Shown here: positions 34,336 through 42,376 of the stretch, one piece after another
Numbering within the stretch: the first letter of the stretch is position 1
Layout of the letters: each line of letters opens with the position of its first letter
Source of the DNA: Deltaproteobacteria bacterium
GTDB lineage: Bacteria; Desulfobacterota; Binatia; Bin18
Length of the DNA: 46,455 nucleotides
Reading direction: 5' to 3'
Assembly (NCBI GenBank): GCA_016874775.1
Contig: VGTJ01000018.1
Coordinates: forward strand, 1-46,455
Translations under genes and position numbers: made by a program
The notes under the pieces: model-generated
Databases searched by the model: none
What the model saw: only the letters and a program-made list of their open reading frames with translations
Told to the model about the DNA's origin: nothing

Positions 34336-36243
34336 CTACGATTGATTTCCTGCCACCAGTTTCCACGCCTGATCGATAGTGGCAACGTCAGGCAGTTTGT
34401 CGAGCTCGACGCGATAGAAAATCCGCGCCCCTGTTACCTGGCGCCTCGACAGGCTGACGTTGTACCCCGAACTGCGGACAGATTGGGCCATTTTCTCTGC
34501 CGCGATGGCTGTGGGAAAAGTCCCAAGAATCAGCTTATAGGTGCCATCGGTCTGCTGACGCATAAGCGTGTCGCGAGAGAGTGAGGGCAGTACCAAGCGC
34601 TGACCGATGAGAATACGATCCAGATTGGTAATGTCCGGGTTGAACTCTTTAATCAGATCGAGCGCGAGTGCACTGTAGTTGCCATAGACACGTAAGACCA
34701 ATTCTGAAACCGCATCACCACGAGTGACTGTCACCGCCTGACCGTTGCTGTCTATTCTGGAAGCGTCTGGGAGCACTGCTGGCGTCGGGGGCTGGGCGCT
34801 CGTCGGCGTGGGGCTCACCGCTGTTGCTACTGATTGTGGTGTCGGTGGCACCGGAGCTGGAGTAGTAGTGACGGGTGCAGGTTCTGCCTGCGGTGGCGCA
34901 GATTCGCTAGGAACCGTGGTTAGGGTGGTGGGTTCCTGTGTCAAAGACGCCAGGACAGTTGGTTCTGCCTTGACCACTTTTTGCTGTACCGGCTCATGCG
35001 TGGTCGTCGTTGGTAAAGATACCGGAGGCTGGGCCGAGCTTGATGCTGGCCCATTGGTCGTTTGCGCAACATTGACGGTTTCCGTCGATGTCGGGGGTGC
35101 GAGTGTTGGTCGGTCGATCGTTCTGGCTGGTTGTGGTGGAGGTGTCGAACGTGTGTCAACGACGCCCACCGCTTTTGCTTGGGGGTCGCCTGCGCGTGCA
35201 GGGAAGAACACATTGTTCCCGAGGTAGAGTAATGACAACGCCGCGACTGTGCCAATACCAACCCAATGCAACTGGCGAGTCCAGCCCCAGGGACGTTCCC
35301 CGACCCAGATTTCTGGTACCCCATTTGACGCATTCGGGGTTGCGCGGCGGCCCCACGGTTCGTCGTCGAGGCGCAGTACGGGCGCCTTCTTGGTGCCATC
35401 TTGATCGAGAGCGGCCTTTTGCGACGGCAGTGCGCCTTTTAAGCGGAGATTGTCTGTCACCTTTTCGACCATCTGTTCGGAGACGGTGAGCTGCGAGGCC
35501 TGGTAGGCGACGGAGAGAGAGTTGTCACAAATCGTATTGATGACACGAGGAATACCATCCGAACGTGCGGCGATGAGTTGGATCGCCTGCGGGGTAAATA
35601 CGTCGTACCGCGTGCAGCCAGCAGTCTGCATACGATGATGAATGAAGGGTTCTATGGCCTGCGGTTTGAGGCATCCCAAGCGGCAGGAAATGGCAATGCG
35701 CTGCTTCAGTTGTCGGAGTTCGGGGCGATCGAGTTTCTGTTCCAGTTCTGGTTGTCCGACGAGGACGATTTGTAGCAGTTTGTGATTGTCGAGTTCAATG
35801 TTCGATAAGAGGCGGAGGTTCTCTAATACTTCATCCGCTAAGTGGTGTGCTTCATCGATAATGAGGACGCCAGTCCCGCCTTCGGCAAACCGCTCACGCA
35901 AAAATTTATCGAGCGCCTGGATCTTTTCTAGCTTTCGCCCCTCTTTCGTCTGTAGACCAAAACTCGTGCAGATAAAATCGAGAAATTCGTCGAAGGTCAG
36001 CGTGGTGTTGTAGTAGTAAAAGGCGACGCGAATCGTTTTCTCAAGGTCCGCGACAATGCGGCGGAGCAATGTCGTTTTGTCGGTGCCCGCTTCGCCAATC
36101 AGCGACATATAGCCTTTACGTTGACGAATGCCGTAGATGACGCTGGCGTATGCCTCTTCGTGCCCGGGGTTTGCATAGAAGAAGCGTGGGTCGGGAGTGA
36201 TGCTAAAAGGTTCTTCGCGAAAACCAAAATAGTGTGTGTACAT
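34336..36243 (-). CDS. ExeA/GspA-like AAA ATPase with periplasmic LysM and SPOR-like domains; atypical Walker A
   Basis: The 635-aa protein starts YTHYFGFREEPFSITPDPRF, as in ExeA/GspA and the PEP-CTERM-locus secretion ATPases. The AAA domain (about 1-270) has Walker A GEAGTDKTTLL, where Asp replaces the third Gly of GxxGxGKT, and Walker B GVLIIDEAHH. A TM segment (VGIGTVAALSLLYLGNNVFF) lies near residue 345. A Pro/Thr-rich periplasmic linker follows, then a LysM-like domain (VTRGDAVSELVLRVYG to LIGQRLVLPSL) and a SPOR-like domain (YKLILGTFPTAIAAEKM to FYRVELDKLP), both peptidoglycan-binding types. It probably couples ATP binding to cell-wall remodelling. It converges on the toxin gene; ATG 36243 was chosen at the domain start. 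Confidence 0.88.
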   Translation of the reverse strand: MYTHYFGFREEPFSITPDPRFFYANPGHEEAYASVIYGIRQRKGYMSLIGEAGTDKTTLLRRIVADLEKTIRVAFYYYNTTLTFDEFLDFICTSFGLQTKEGRKLEKIQALDKFLRERFAEGGTGVLIIDEAHHLADEVLENLRLLSNIELDNHKLLQIVLVGQPELEQKLDRPELRQLKQRIAISCRLGCLKPQAIEPFIHHRMQTAGCTRYDVFTPQAIQLIAARSDGIPRVINTICDNSLSVAYQASQLTVSEQMVEKVTDNLRLKGALPSQKAALDQDGTKKAPVLRLDDEPWGRRATPNASNGVPEIWVGERPWGWTRQLHWVGIGTVAALSLLYLGNNVFFPARAGDPQAKAVGVVDTRSTPPPQPARTIDRPTLAPPTSTETVNVAQTTNGPASSSAQPPVSLPTTTTHEPVQQKVVKAEPTVLASLTQEPTTLTTVPSESAPPQAEPAPVTTTPAPVPPTPQSVATAVSPTPTSAQPPTPAVLPDASRIDSNGQAVTVTRGDAVSELVLRVYGNYSALALDLIKEFNPDITNLDRILIGQRLVLPSLSRDTLMRQQTDGTYKLILGTFPTAIAAEKMAQSVRSSGYNVSLSRRQVTGARIFYRVELDKLPDVATIDQAWKLVAGNQS

Positions 36244-36664
36244 GATCGTTCTCTTCTCTAGTTCCATTTTCTACTTCGTGAGCATAGAAGCTAGATCTCT
36301 GGAGGTTCATTTTTTTCTCTCAAATGGGACCTCTCTCCGTACGGCCACGATCGCAGTCTTTCATGGGTAAAAAGGAACCAGACACCGCAAACCACAACCT
36401 TCATCTTAGCTGAGAGTCTTCTGCTAGGGAAAGCCCGGAGGAAACAAAGAAAAGAACCGATTGCAAACTTGCTGAAAATGCGACACAGTGAGCGCGTGGT
36501 GAGTCCCGATGTGTCCCTTATCGTCAGTTACTGAGCGTTCGCTTCGTGCCTCGGGACCGCGCGAAGCAAGTGCTCGCGGCCAGAACTTCTGACGTATGTA
36601 AGGGGCCTGTGGGGGAGCGTTCATCAGTACGACTGCTGTTGCGGGCTGAGGGGAAGGGGGTCGC
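36244..36664. other. Divergent intergenic region between two ExeA-like ATPase genes
   Basis: I see no credible gene in these 421 bp. It must contain the promoters of the two divergent ATPase genes, but I find no convincing -35/-10 pair or sigma54 site, and none of the repeat families seen elsewhere. Confidence 0.5.
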
Positions 36665-37642
36665 TTGTCCTCATACACTGAACATTTCGCTTTGTGCGGA
36701 GAGCCATTCGCGGATACTGCCATGGCATCTCCGACATTCTTCAGCAATTCCGTGTATCAGCGGGCGTATGCTACGTTGCTTTCCGGTATTCACGATCATA
36801 AGGGATTTTTCCTGCTCACGGGGGAGCGCGGCACTGGGAAAACGACCTTGGTCCAGCGCCTCATGCAGGATGCGGAGGCCGTAGGTTCGTGCGTCTATCT
36901 TGACGGCTCGAACGTTCTGTACGCAACCATTGATGACGTATTGTCCTTTCTCTGTACTGCCCTTGAATTGTCCAGCACCGAGAGTGACGGAGTGGAAAAG
37001 CTGCGAATGCTCAGTGCGCACCTACACGCACTCATGCGGAACGGTCGTACTGCCGTGCTGTTTATCGACGAGGCGCAGCGCTTGAACGATGAGGTGCTTG
37101 GCGGGCTACGGATGCTCGCCGCAGTCGACAAAACTGGCACCCAGCTGCTCTTACAGATTGTTCTTGTTGGTCAACCCGCACTTGAACAACGACTCACGGA
37201 GCCTGACTTACGCCCTATTTTTCAACGTGTTGCGCTGCGATGTCGATTGACTGGGCTTACGGAAGATGAGGTTGCTGCCTACCTTGTTCACCGCGTACAC
37301 GCAGTGGGTGGGGGACGACGAGATCTTTTTGACGCTGACGCGGTGTCGCATATTGCGCGTGCGTCGCAAGGAATTCCTCGCCTCATTGATCACATTTGTC
37401 ATCAGGCTTTGCTCTTCGCACGTGATGCTCGCTGCGAAACCGTATCTGCTCAGATGGTTGAGGAAGCGGTGACGGCGTTGCGTCTTCGGGACATTCCTGA
37501 GTCAGGACCATCTTCGATCGATGACGCTATTCCCGTGGTATCGCGTCAAGAGGAACATGGCGCTACGCCCATACCACCGCGAAAGTGGAGACGGCTCACC
37601 ATTGAGGTTTTGCTTGCACTGGGGGCAGTGTTGATGGTGTAG
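36665..37642 (+). CDS. ExeA/GspA-like AAA ATPase, ending inside its membrane segment
   Basis: The 325-aa product has an AAA domain with a canonical Walker A (GERGTGKTTLV), Walker B AVLFIDEAQRL, the sensor region LLQIVLVGQPALEQRL, and GIPRLIDHICHQALLFA. The N-terminus (YTEHFALCGEPFADT) is a diverged form of the HYFGFxEEPF motif. After a short linker it reads RRLTIEVLLALGAVLMV and stops, that is, in the middle of a TM helix. Its neighbours carry 200 or more periplasmic residues after this helix. It is therefore truncated, or works as a short partner. TTG 36665 has GGGGAAGGGGG just upstream. It converges on the third ATPase gene, 29 bp away. Confidence 0.85.
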   Translation: MSSYTEHFALCGEPFADTAMASPTFFSNSVYQRAYATLLSGIHDHKGFFLLTGERGTGKTTLVQRLMQDAEAVGSCVYLDGSNVLYATIDDVLSFLCTALELSSTESDGVEKLRMLSAHLHALMRNGRTAVLFIDEAQRLNDEVLGGLRMLAAVDKTGTQLLLQIVLVGQPALEQRLTEPDLRPIFQRVALRCRLTGLTEDEVAAYLVHRVHAVGGGRRDLFDADAVSHIARASQGIPRLIDHICHQALLFARDARCETVSAQMVEEAVTALRLRDIPESGPSSIDDAIPVVSRQEEHGATPIPPRKWRRLTIEVLLALGAVLMV

Positions 37643-37671
37643 CCGTCACTGGCCTGTTCCGCTGCCCACGA

Positions 37672-39255
37672 CTATTGGTCGGTTTTGGCTACGGTGCGGA
37701 ACGATAATGCATTCATGCCCCGCCCTTCACTGGGTGCGTTCTCCCAGAGAGAGTTCCCCTGGACAATGATCTTATCAAACACCGCCTTTTTCCCTTCGCC
37801 CGATACGTGACCAGTCCCAAGAATCCAACAATCTGAACAGAGCGTAGTCAGTTTATGCCGGAACGGTTCATAGACCGTGCTGGTGCGAAACTCTTCTACA
37901 TAGGGGTCCGGGTTCGTGCGTACCGTCGGGATAATGCTTTCTAAATACATCGTCAGGTTGATCTGATCGTCTTTGGAGAGGCGCCGCCATTCGTCTTCTG
38001 GAATAATCAGCGCCACGGCTGGGGTCGCAGTGGCTAACCCCCAGGCTATGGGATGAAGGCTGTGATAGCGGGCTTTGAGCCTATCGACAATGGTGTGCCC
38101 TCGTTGCACTCGCGGGTCATTCACAGCGGGTGATGCCGTTGCTGGATGGACGGGGGCTGGTGACACCTCAGTCACAGGCATCGCAGCAGGAGGCGAGAGG
38201 CGCTCGCCAATCGGGTCGTTCACCGTACGTGCGACCTCTGTGGGGCGGGGCGGTTGCGGCACCTGGAGCATGGTAAAGAGCAGGAAGCCAAGAAGGACAA
38301 AGAGAAATCCTGCACCTCCCCACGCGAGCGATTGCCACTTGCTTGCTGGGGCAGGAGGCTCAGGCAGAGGTGCAACGGAGACAGGAATCTCCGATGGCGT
38401 GCCCTCCACTGGATCTGCGACTTCATCAGTGTGACCGCCGTGTTGACGACCGCGCAGACGGAGTGTGGTGATGACTTCCTGTATATCGTCAGGCGTAACG
38501 ATGCGCCGTGACGCGTCACTGATCAAGCGTAGGGCATTGTCACAAATGAGGTTCACGACCCGCGGAATGCCCCCAGAATATGTGGTGATGAGGTCAATGA
38601 CCTCAGGGCTAAACAGATCCTCGCCTTCATATCCCACTAATCGTAAGCGGTGGTAGATAAAAGCCTGGACCTCTTCTGGTTTGAGATGTTCGAGTTGACA
38701 ACGAAAATGTACTTTTTGGCGAAGGGAATCAAACCGAGAGTGAGCAAGTTTCTTCTCGAGTTCCGGGTGTTGTCCGACCAGAATAACCTGGAGCAGTTGG
38801 GCGCTGACATGAGGGGAGTCGGACAGTCGAAAGAGGTGTTCAAGCACCTCTTCTTCGATATCTTGCGCTTCATCGATCACCAGTGCGGTGGTTCCGCCGG
38901 AGCTTGAGCGCGCTTTCAGAAACTCACTGAAATCTTGTAATTCCCCGACAGCCTTGCGTGTGACTCCGAGGTCGCGGCAGGCAAAGCCAATGAGTTCTTC
39001 AAAGCTCAGCGTACTGTAATAGGAAAATGAGATCCGTACCGAGGCGTCGTCCTTCAGGTGGTCGATGAGCCGCCGGACGAGGGTCGTTTTTCCGGTTCCT
39101 ACTTCCCCGGTGAGGACTAAAAAGCCTTTGCGCTCACGAATCCCTTGCATGAGTTGCGTGTACGCTGCGTCATACACAGGGTTCGAGTAAAACAGACGTG
39201 AAGTGGGGGTCAGACTAAACGGTTCTTCTTGAAAACCAAAATACGTTGTGTACAT
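37672..39255 (-). CDS. ExeA/GspA-like AAA ATPase with an unknown periplasmic domain
   Basis: The 527-aa protein starts YTTYFGFQEEPFSLTPTSRLF. Walker A is canonical (GEVGTGKTTLVRR) and Walker B is ALVIDEAQDI. LLQVILVGQHPELEKKL and GIPRVVNLICDNALRL complete the AAA domain (to about 270). One TM segment (GGAGFLFVLLGFLLFTML) lies near residue 325. The remaining ~200 residues are periplasmic and match no domain I know. They include IPEDEWRRLSKDDQINLTMYLESIIP and a Cys pair in TTLCSDCWILGTG. ATG 39255 was chosen because it opens the conserved N-terminal motif; the frame upstream runs through a repeat. It is the third of three paralogues in 5 kb. Confidence 0.88.
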   Translation of the reverse strand: MYTTYFGFQEEPFSLTPTSRLFYSNPVYDAAYTQLMQGIRERKGFLVLTGEVGTGKTTLVRRLIDHLKDDASVRISFSYYSTLSFEELIGFACRDLGVTRKAVGELQDFSEFLKARSSSGGTTALVIDEAQDIEEEVLEHLFRLSDSPHVSAQLLQVILVGQHPELEKKLAHSRFDSLRQKVHFRCQLEHLKPEEVQAFIYHRLRLVGYEGEDLFSPEVIDLITTYSGGIPRVVNLICDNALRLISDASRRIVTPDDIQEVITTLRLRGRQHGGHTDEVADPVEGTPSEIPVSVAPLPEPPAPASKWQSLAWGGAGFLFVLLGFLLFTMLQVPQPPRPTEVARTVNDPIGERLSPPAAMPVTEVSPAPVHPATASPAVNDPRVQRGHTIVDRLKARYHSLHPIAWGLATATPAVALIIPEDEWRRLSKDDQINLTMYLESIIPTVRTNPDPYVEEFRTSTVYEPFRHKLTTLCSDCWILGTGHVSGEGKKAVFDKIIVQGNSLWENAPSEGRGMNALSFRTVAKTDQ

Positions 39256-39358
39256 CTGGTGTAGTCCGGGTTGATACTCCCAAAGGAGGAAGAAATAGTG
39301 CCTTCCAAGGCAGGAGTAAAGCCCAACCTTCTTATGGAAATAGGACTCTTCTATCATA

Positions 39359-39433
39359 CTCGAAGGGTTTTGCGAAAAGCTCAACGTACCCTGAGCGTAG
39401 CGAAGCGGAGTCGCAGGGGAAGTCGAAGGACGA
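39359..39433. repeat. Dispersed intergenic repeat with CCCTGAGCG/CGAAGCGGAGTCG
   Basis: The stretch CTCGAAGGGTTTTGCGAAAAGC, then AACGTACCCTGAGCGTAGCG, AAGCGGAGTCG and AGTCGAAGG, contains three GTCGAAGG/CGAAGGG words. It resembles the fragments GCTTCGACAGGCTCAGCACG at 10501 and CTTGTCGAAAGG at 10731. This wording is common in intergenic repeats of many genomes. Confidence 0.55.
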
Positions 39434-39466
39434 GCATGCGATGAATCCACATCGCATGCAGGTTCC

Positions 39467-39646
39467 CTATATGACGTTTCGTCTTGGCCGGGTCAGCCAC
39501 CGCAGCATCACGATGAACAAGATCACCAATATCCACAAGATCGCCTGATTATCGAGAACTCTATGCACGGCATATTGGAATTGGGAGGCGTAGAAGGAGA
39601 ACGATTCTCCGCCTAGGAAGGAGTATGTCAGCAGCCATTCGACCAT
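39467..39646 (-). CDS. Small membrane protein, 59 aa
   Basis: The product VEWLLTYSFLGGESFSFY... has one clear TM helix (AILWILVILFIVMLRWL) and a basic cytoplasmic end (TRPRRNVI). AAAGGAGG lies 8 nt upstream of ATG 39646, a near-perfect ribosome site, and a candidate promoter is 40 bp further upstream. These make it a real gene despite its size. It lies between the third ATPase and the CsgG-like lipoprotein, pointing the same way as the ATPase, so it may be part of that envelope system. I do not recognise the family. Confidence 0.65.
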   Translation of the reverse strand: MVEWLLTYSFLGGESFSFYASQFQYAVHRVLDNQAILWILVILFIVMLRWLTRPRRNVI

Positions 39647-39686
39647 GAGAAGATCCTCCTTTCTCAAGGTGTCCTGATCCCCCGCT

Positions 39687-39716
39687 ATCAAAGCGTTGTT
39701 GGCAAAAAAAAGTCAA
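39687..39716 (-). promoter_or_regulatory. Candidate sigma70 promoter for the 59-aa membrane protein
   Basis: On the minus strand, TTGACT (39716-39711) and TTTGAT (39692-39687) are 18 nt apart, with a T-rich spacer. It lies ~40 bp before the ATG at 39646. The AT-rich stretch from 39717 to about 39900 shows no gene and may hold the promoter of the lipoprotein gene on the plus strand. Confidence 0.4.
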
Positions 39717-39982
39717 GGGTAATATTTTTGCTTTTCAGCAACATGGTAAAGGAAAAAAAACCCAAAGCTAGAGTTAGAGTTTTAACTGATGACATGGTCC
39801 TCTATCGAAAGGTAGATTGCCACGGGCTAACCCTTGGCCCATGACGTTGTATGAGGCTAGTCACGGGCTTGGTGTTACTGTCTTTCCCTGAGTAGTAGCG
39901 GGCGAGATTGCTGTACTGCAGCGCTCGACTATATCACAAGAGGTGGCTTTCTCAGCAGAGAAACGCTATGAAGAAAGGCGCT

Positions 39983-41116
39983 ATGAAACGTCTACAACCG
40001 TGCTCTGTTCTCCTCGCGCTGTTTCTTGTGCAAGGAATATGGGTCGCTGGGTGTGTGTCACGACCGCGACCGAAAGTTGTCGAAGTTGCACCAACCGAGG
40101 CGCCGCGACCGCCGCAGCGGACGTGGGTTGGTGAACGGGCAAAGGTCGTGATCTTCGAGTTTGACAACAAGCTTGCAGTGGAGACAAGTGGCAAACGAGG
40201 CCTGGTTGATGCGGCGTTCGGTAGCAATCTGAAGAAACATCTAGTGATGGGACTCCAACAGACCGAACAATTTGCCGTTCTTGATCCGCGTGGCGCGAAG
40301 CGAGTCTTGACCGCGCAGGACTTCACTCCTGCAGGTGAAATCAAGCGCAAACTCCTGCAAAAGCTCGGTCCGTTTGAGGGCGCGGAGTTTCTGATTGCTG
40401 GGTCTGTCACTGCCTATCAGCCGAGCCAGACAAGTCTGCGCGCAGGTCTGGACGCGGACCCGCTGTTGGGTGGAAAGGGAGTGAAGCAAGGAGGAAAAAC
40501 TACGCCTTTGGCAAAGGCCTTTGCCAGTTTGCCGGTGGCGAAGCAGGATCGAATTTCCATCGAGCTGCGACTCATTGAGGCTGCCACTGGAAAGATCATT
40601 GAGACTACCGTTCTTGAAGGAACTCCCCAGGAGCTGAGTCAGCCCCGCGGTGGTTTGTTCGATGAAAAATTCTCGACCCCTTCTGGGACGCTCTCGACAC
40701 CGATGCAAAAAGCGCTTCGGGTCTGTACGATCAAAGCGGTAGACTGGATTGCTGAGACTGGTCTGGCGCATCGTGGACGAGCGGTCGCTCGTCCCGCACC
40801 CTTGCCTCCTCCTGGAGAGAAGCCGACCCCGCGCAAGAAGCTGGCTGTAGAAAAACCGGTTGTGGAAAAGCCGATCGGCGACAAGTCTGCGGTCGAGCCA
40901 CCGGTTGTGGAAAAGCCAGTTGTCGACAAACCGAGTGTACGAGAGAAGCTGGTCAGAGAACCAGCAGTGAAAAAACAAGAGGTGAGTAAACGATCACTGG
41001 GAGAGAAACCGACAGTGGAGAATCCCAGCCCACCGAAGCCAGTCGCGGAGTTGCCGGTTGCTGAGAAACCCGTTCCGAAGAAAGAGGTGCCACGGAGCGA
41101 AGAGTGGGGGCAGTAG
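39983..41116 (+). CDS. CsgG-like outer-membrane lipoprotein with Lys/Pro-rich tail
   Basis: The ~377-aa product has a lipoprotein signal (LLALFLVQGIWVAGC) with Cys in the lipobox. A CsgG-type domain (about residues 45-270) shows KVVIFEFDNKL, FGSNLKKHLVMGLQQTEQFAVLD, AEFLIAGSVTAYQPSQT and ISIELRLIEAATGKII. CsgG proteins form outer-membrane pores or help assemble surface structures. The last ~110 residues are repeats of the type VEKPVVEKP, a rigid charged spacer that could cross or bind peptidoglycan. ATG 39983 (AAAGG 4 nt upstream, ideal signal) was preferred to ATG 39968. The zinc-ribbon/AgmX gene follows after 33 bp. Confidence 0.8.
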   Translation: MKRLQPCSVLLALFLVQGIWVAGCVSRPRPKVVEVAPTEAPRPPQRTWVGERAKVVIFEFDNKLAVETSGKRGLVDAAFGSNLKKHLVMGLQQTEQFAVLDPRGAKRVLTAQDFTPAGEIKRKLLQKLGPFEGAEFLIAGSVTAYQPSQTSLRAGLDADPLLGGKGVKQGGKTTPLAKAFASLPVAKQDRISIELRLIEAATGKIIETTVLEGTPQELSQPRGGLFDEKFSTPSGTLSTPMQKALRVCTIKAVDWIAETGLAHRGRAVARPAPLPPPGEKPTPRKKLAVEKPVVEKPIGDKSAVEPPVVEKPVVDKPSVREKLVREPAVKKQEVSKRSLGEKPTVENPSPPKPVAELPVAEKPVPKKEVPRSEEWGQ

Positions 41117-41149
41117 GTGGGGGTGTGAGGGAGAAACGACGAGGTACCT

Positions 41150-42313
41150 ATGGCTGAAGAACCAATTATGAGGATTCCCCTCCGTACCTGTGTACGATGT
41201 GGAAAGCCGATAGTGGCGGGGATGAAAGAGTGCTTTTCTTGTGGTGCGCCAGTTGATGAAGAAAAAAAGCCCGACGATCAGCTGATTCGTTGCCCGACGT
41301 GTGGTAAGGAACTGGTGCGTGGTGCAGCGGTATGTAGTCTCTGTGGCACTCGCCTCCGTCCAGAACGCGCTGCTGCTGTCACGTCTGCGGCGCGGCCAGC
41401 ACCTATTCCCCTCACCACACTTGAGTCGGCAGGGCCATCCTCCCCCTTTCCATCTCTTGAGAAAGGGTCGTTTCTTGGCATGACGCGACGGATGGGATTA
41501 CGGCTTGGCACGGTTATGTTTCTGTTGTTCGGTTTTCTTGGCGGAAAACTGTTGTTTCGTGGCTCCTCCACTGACCCTCCTGCCGTTGTTCCTCCTCCGC
41601 TCTCGTCACCAACCTCCCCCTCTCCTCCTGAGTCGGTTCCTCCTCCTGTTCCACCATCGCCGTCTTTAGAAGTTCCGGCTCCTGCTCGTACGTTCCCCAA
41701 AGGGCGAGTCGTGACTGCGGATGGGCTTGGGAGCATTCGCGTTTTTGGACCGGGGATGAAAGAGGCGACGCGTACGACGACAGTTCTGCGCGAACGTGTG
41801 GAAGAGTTTTTGCCGAGCATTCGTAACGTGTACAGTGAAAGACTTACCCCGACGCAACAGCTCCTTGGTACCCTCGTGTTGGAACTCGCCATCACGCCAG
41901 AAGGGCATGTGTCGCAAGTCGAAATCCATGCTACCGCAATGGAAAATCAAGAGTTCGCGCAAATCGTGCGAAGTCTGGTGCAAGAGTGGCGCTTTGAGCC
42001 AGCGGCAGGCGCAACGACCGTTTTCTATCCCTTACTCTTTACGCCGACAGAACTTGATCCTTTTTCACTGATTGGGTTGACGAGAGAGTTGCTGCCGGGG
42101 CGATACCGAATGGTAGGAGGAGGGCCAGTGCCTGTGCGCGTACGACCAAATGATGGCGGTGCTGAGGTGGGTAAAGTGTCGCCCGGTCTCCGCGTCGATA
42201 TCGTAGGCTCACAACAAGGGTGGCTTGCGGTGCTCTCGCCGAAAGGGAAAGTGGGCTACATCCGGCGCGATGCGCTCTTTCCTCGCAGCGAAGAAGGAGT
42301 ACCATCGTCGTAA
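41150..42313 (+). CDS. Zinc-ribbon, TM, AgmX/TonB-type and SH3 multidomain protein
   Basis: The 387-aa protein begins with two zinc ribbons (CVRCGKPI...CFSCGAP; CPTCGKEL...CSLCGTRL, residues 14-67). A TM segment lies near 120-135 (LGTVMFLLFGFLGGKLLF), then a Pro/Ser-rich periplasmic linker. A domain at about 215-300 resembles AgmX/PglI or TonB C-termini: SIRNVYSERL, LGTLVLELAITPEGHVSQVEI, EWRFEPAAGATTVFYPLLFTP. A C-terminal SH3-like domain (VPVRVRPNDGGAEVGKVSPGLRVDIVG) ends it. It probably links a cytoplasmic metal-binding head to the outer wall or membrane. GAGGT lies 6 nt before ATG 41150. It is probably in one operon with the CsgG-like lipoprotein. Confidence 0.82.
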   Translation: MAEEPIMRIPLRTCVRCGKPIVAGMKECFSCGAPVDEEKKPDDQLIRCPTCGKELVRGAAVCSLCGTRLRPERAAAVTSAARPAPIPLTTLESAGPSSPFPSLEKGSFLGMTRRMGLRLGTVMFLLFGFLGGKLLFRGSSTDPPAVVPPPLSSPTSPSPPESVPPPVPPSPSLEVPAPARTFPKGRVVTADGLGSIRVFGPGMKEATRTTTVLRERVEEFLPSIRNVYSERLTPTQQLLGTLVLELAITPEGHVSQVEIHATAMENQEFAQIVRSLVQEWRFEPAAGATTVFYPLLFTPTELDPFSLIGLTRELLPGRYRMVGGGPVPVRVRPNDGGAEVGKVSPGLRVDIVGSQQGWLAVLSPKGKVGYIRRDALFPRSEEGVPSS

Positions 42314-42376
42314 GTCCTCACTGCCACACGCGCGTGGAGACTGGACGTACGCGGAGAACGAAGGAGGAAACGACCT

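Noticed and set aside
40241-40978. 245-codon open frame on the minus strand
   Set aside because: It is antisense to the CsgG-like lipoprotein, and its repetitive sequence simply mirrors the Lys/Pro repeats.
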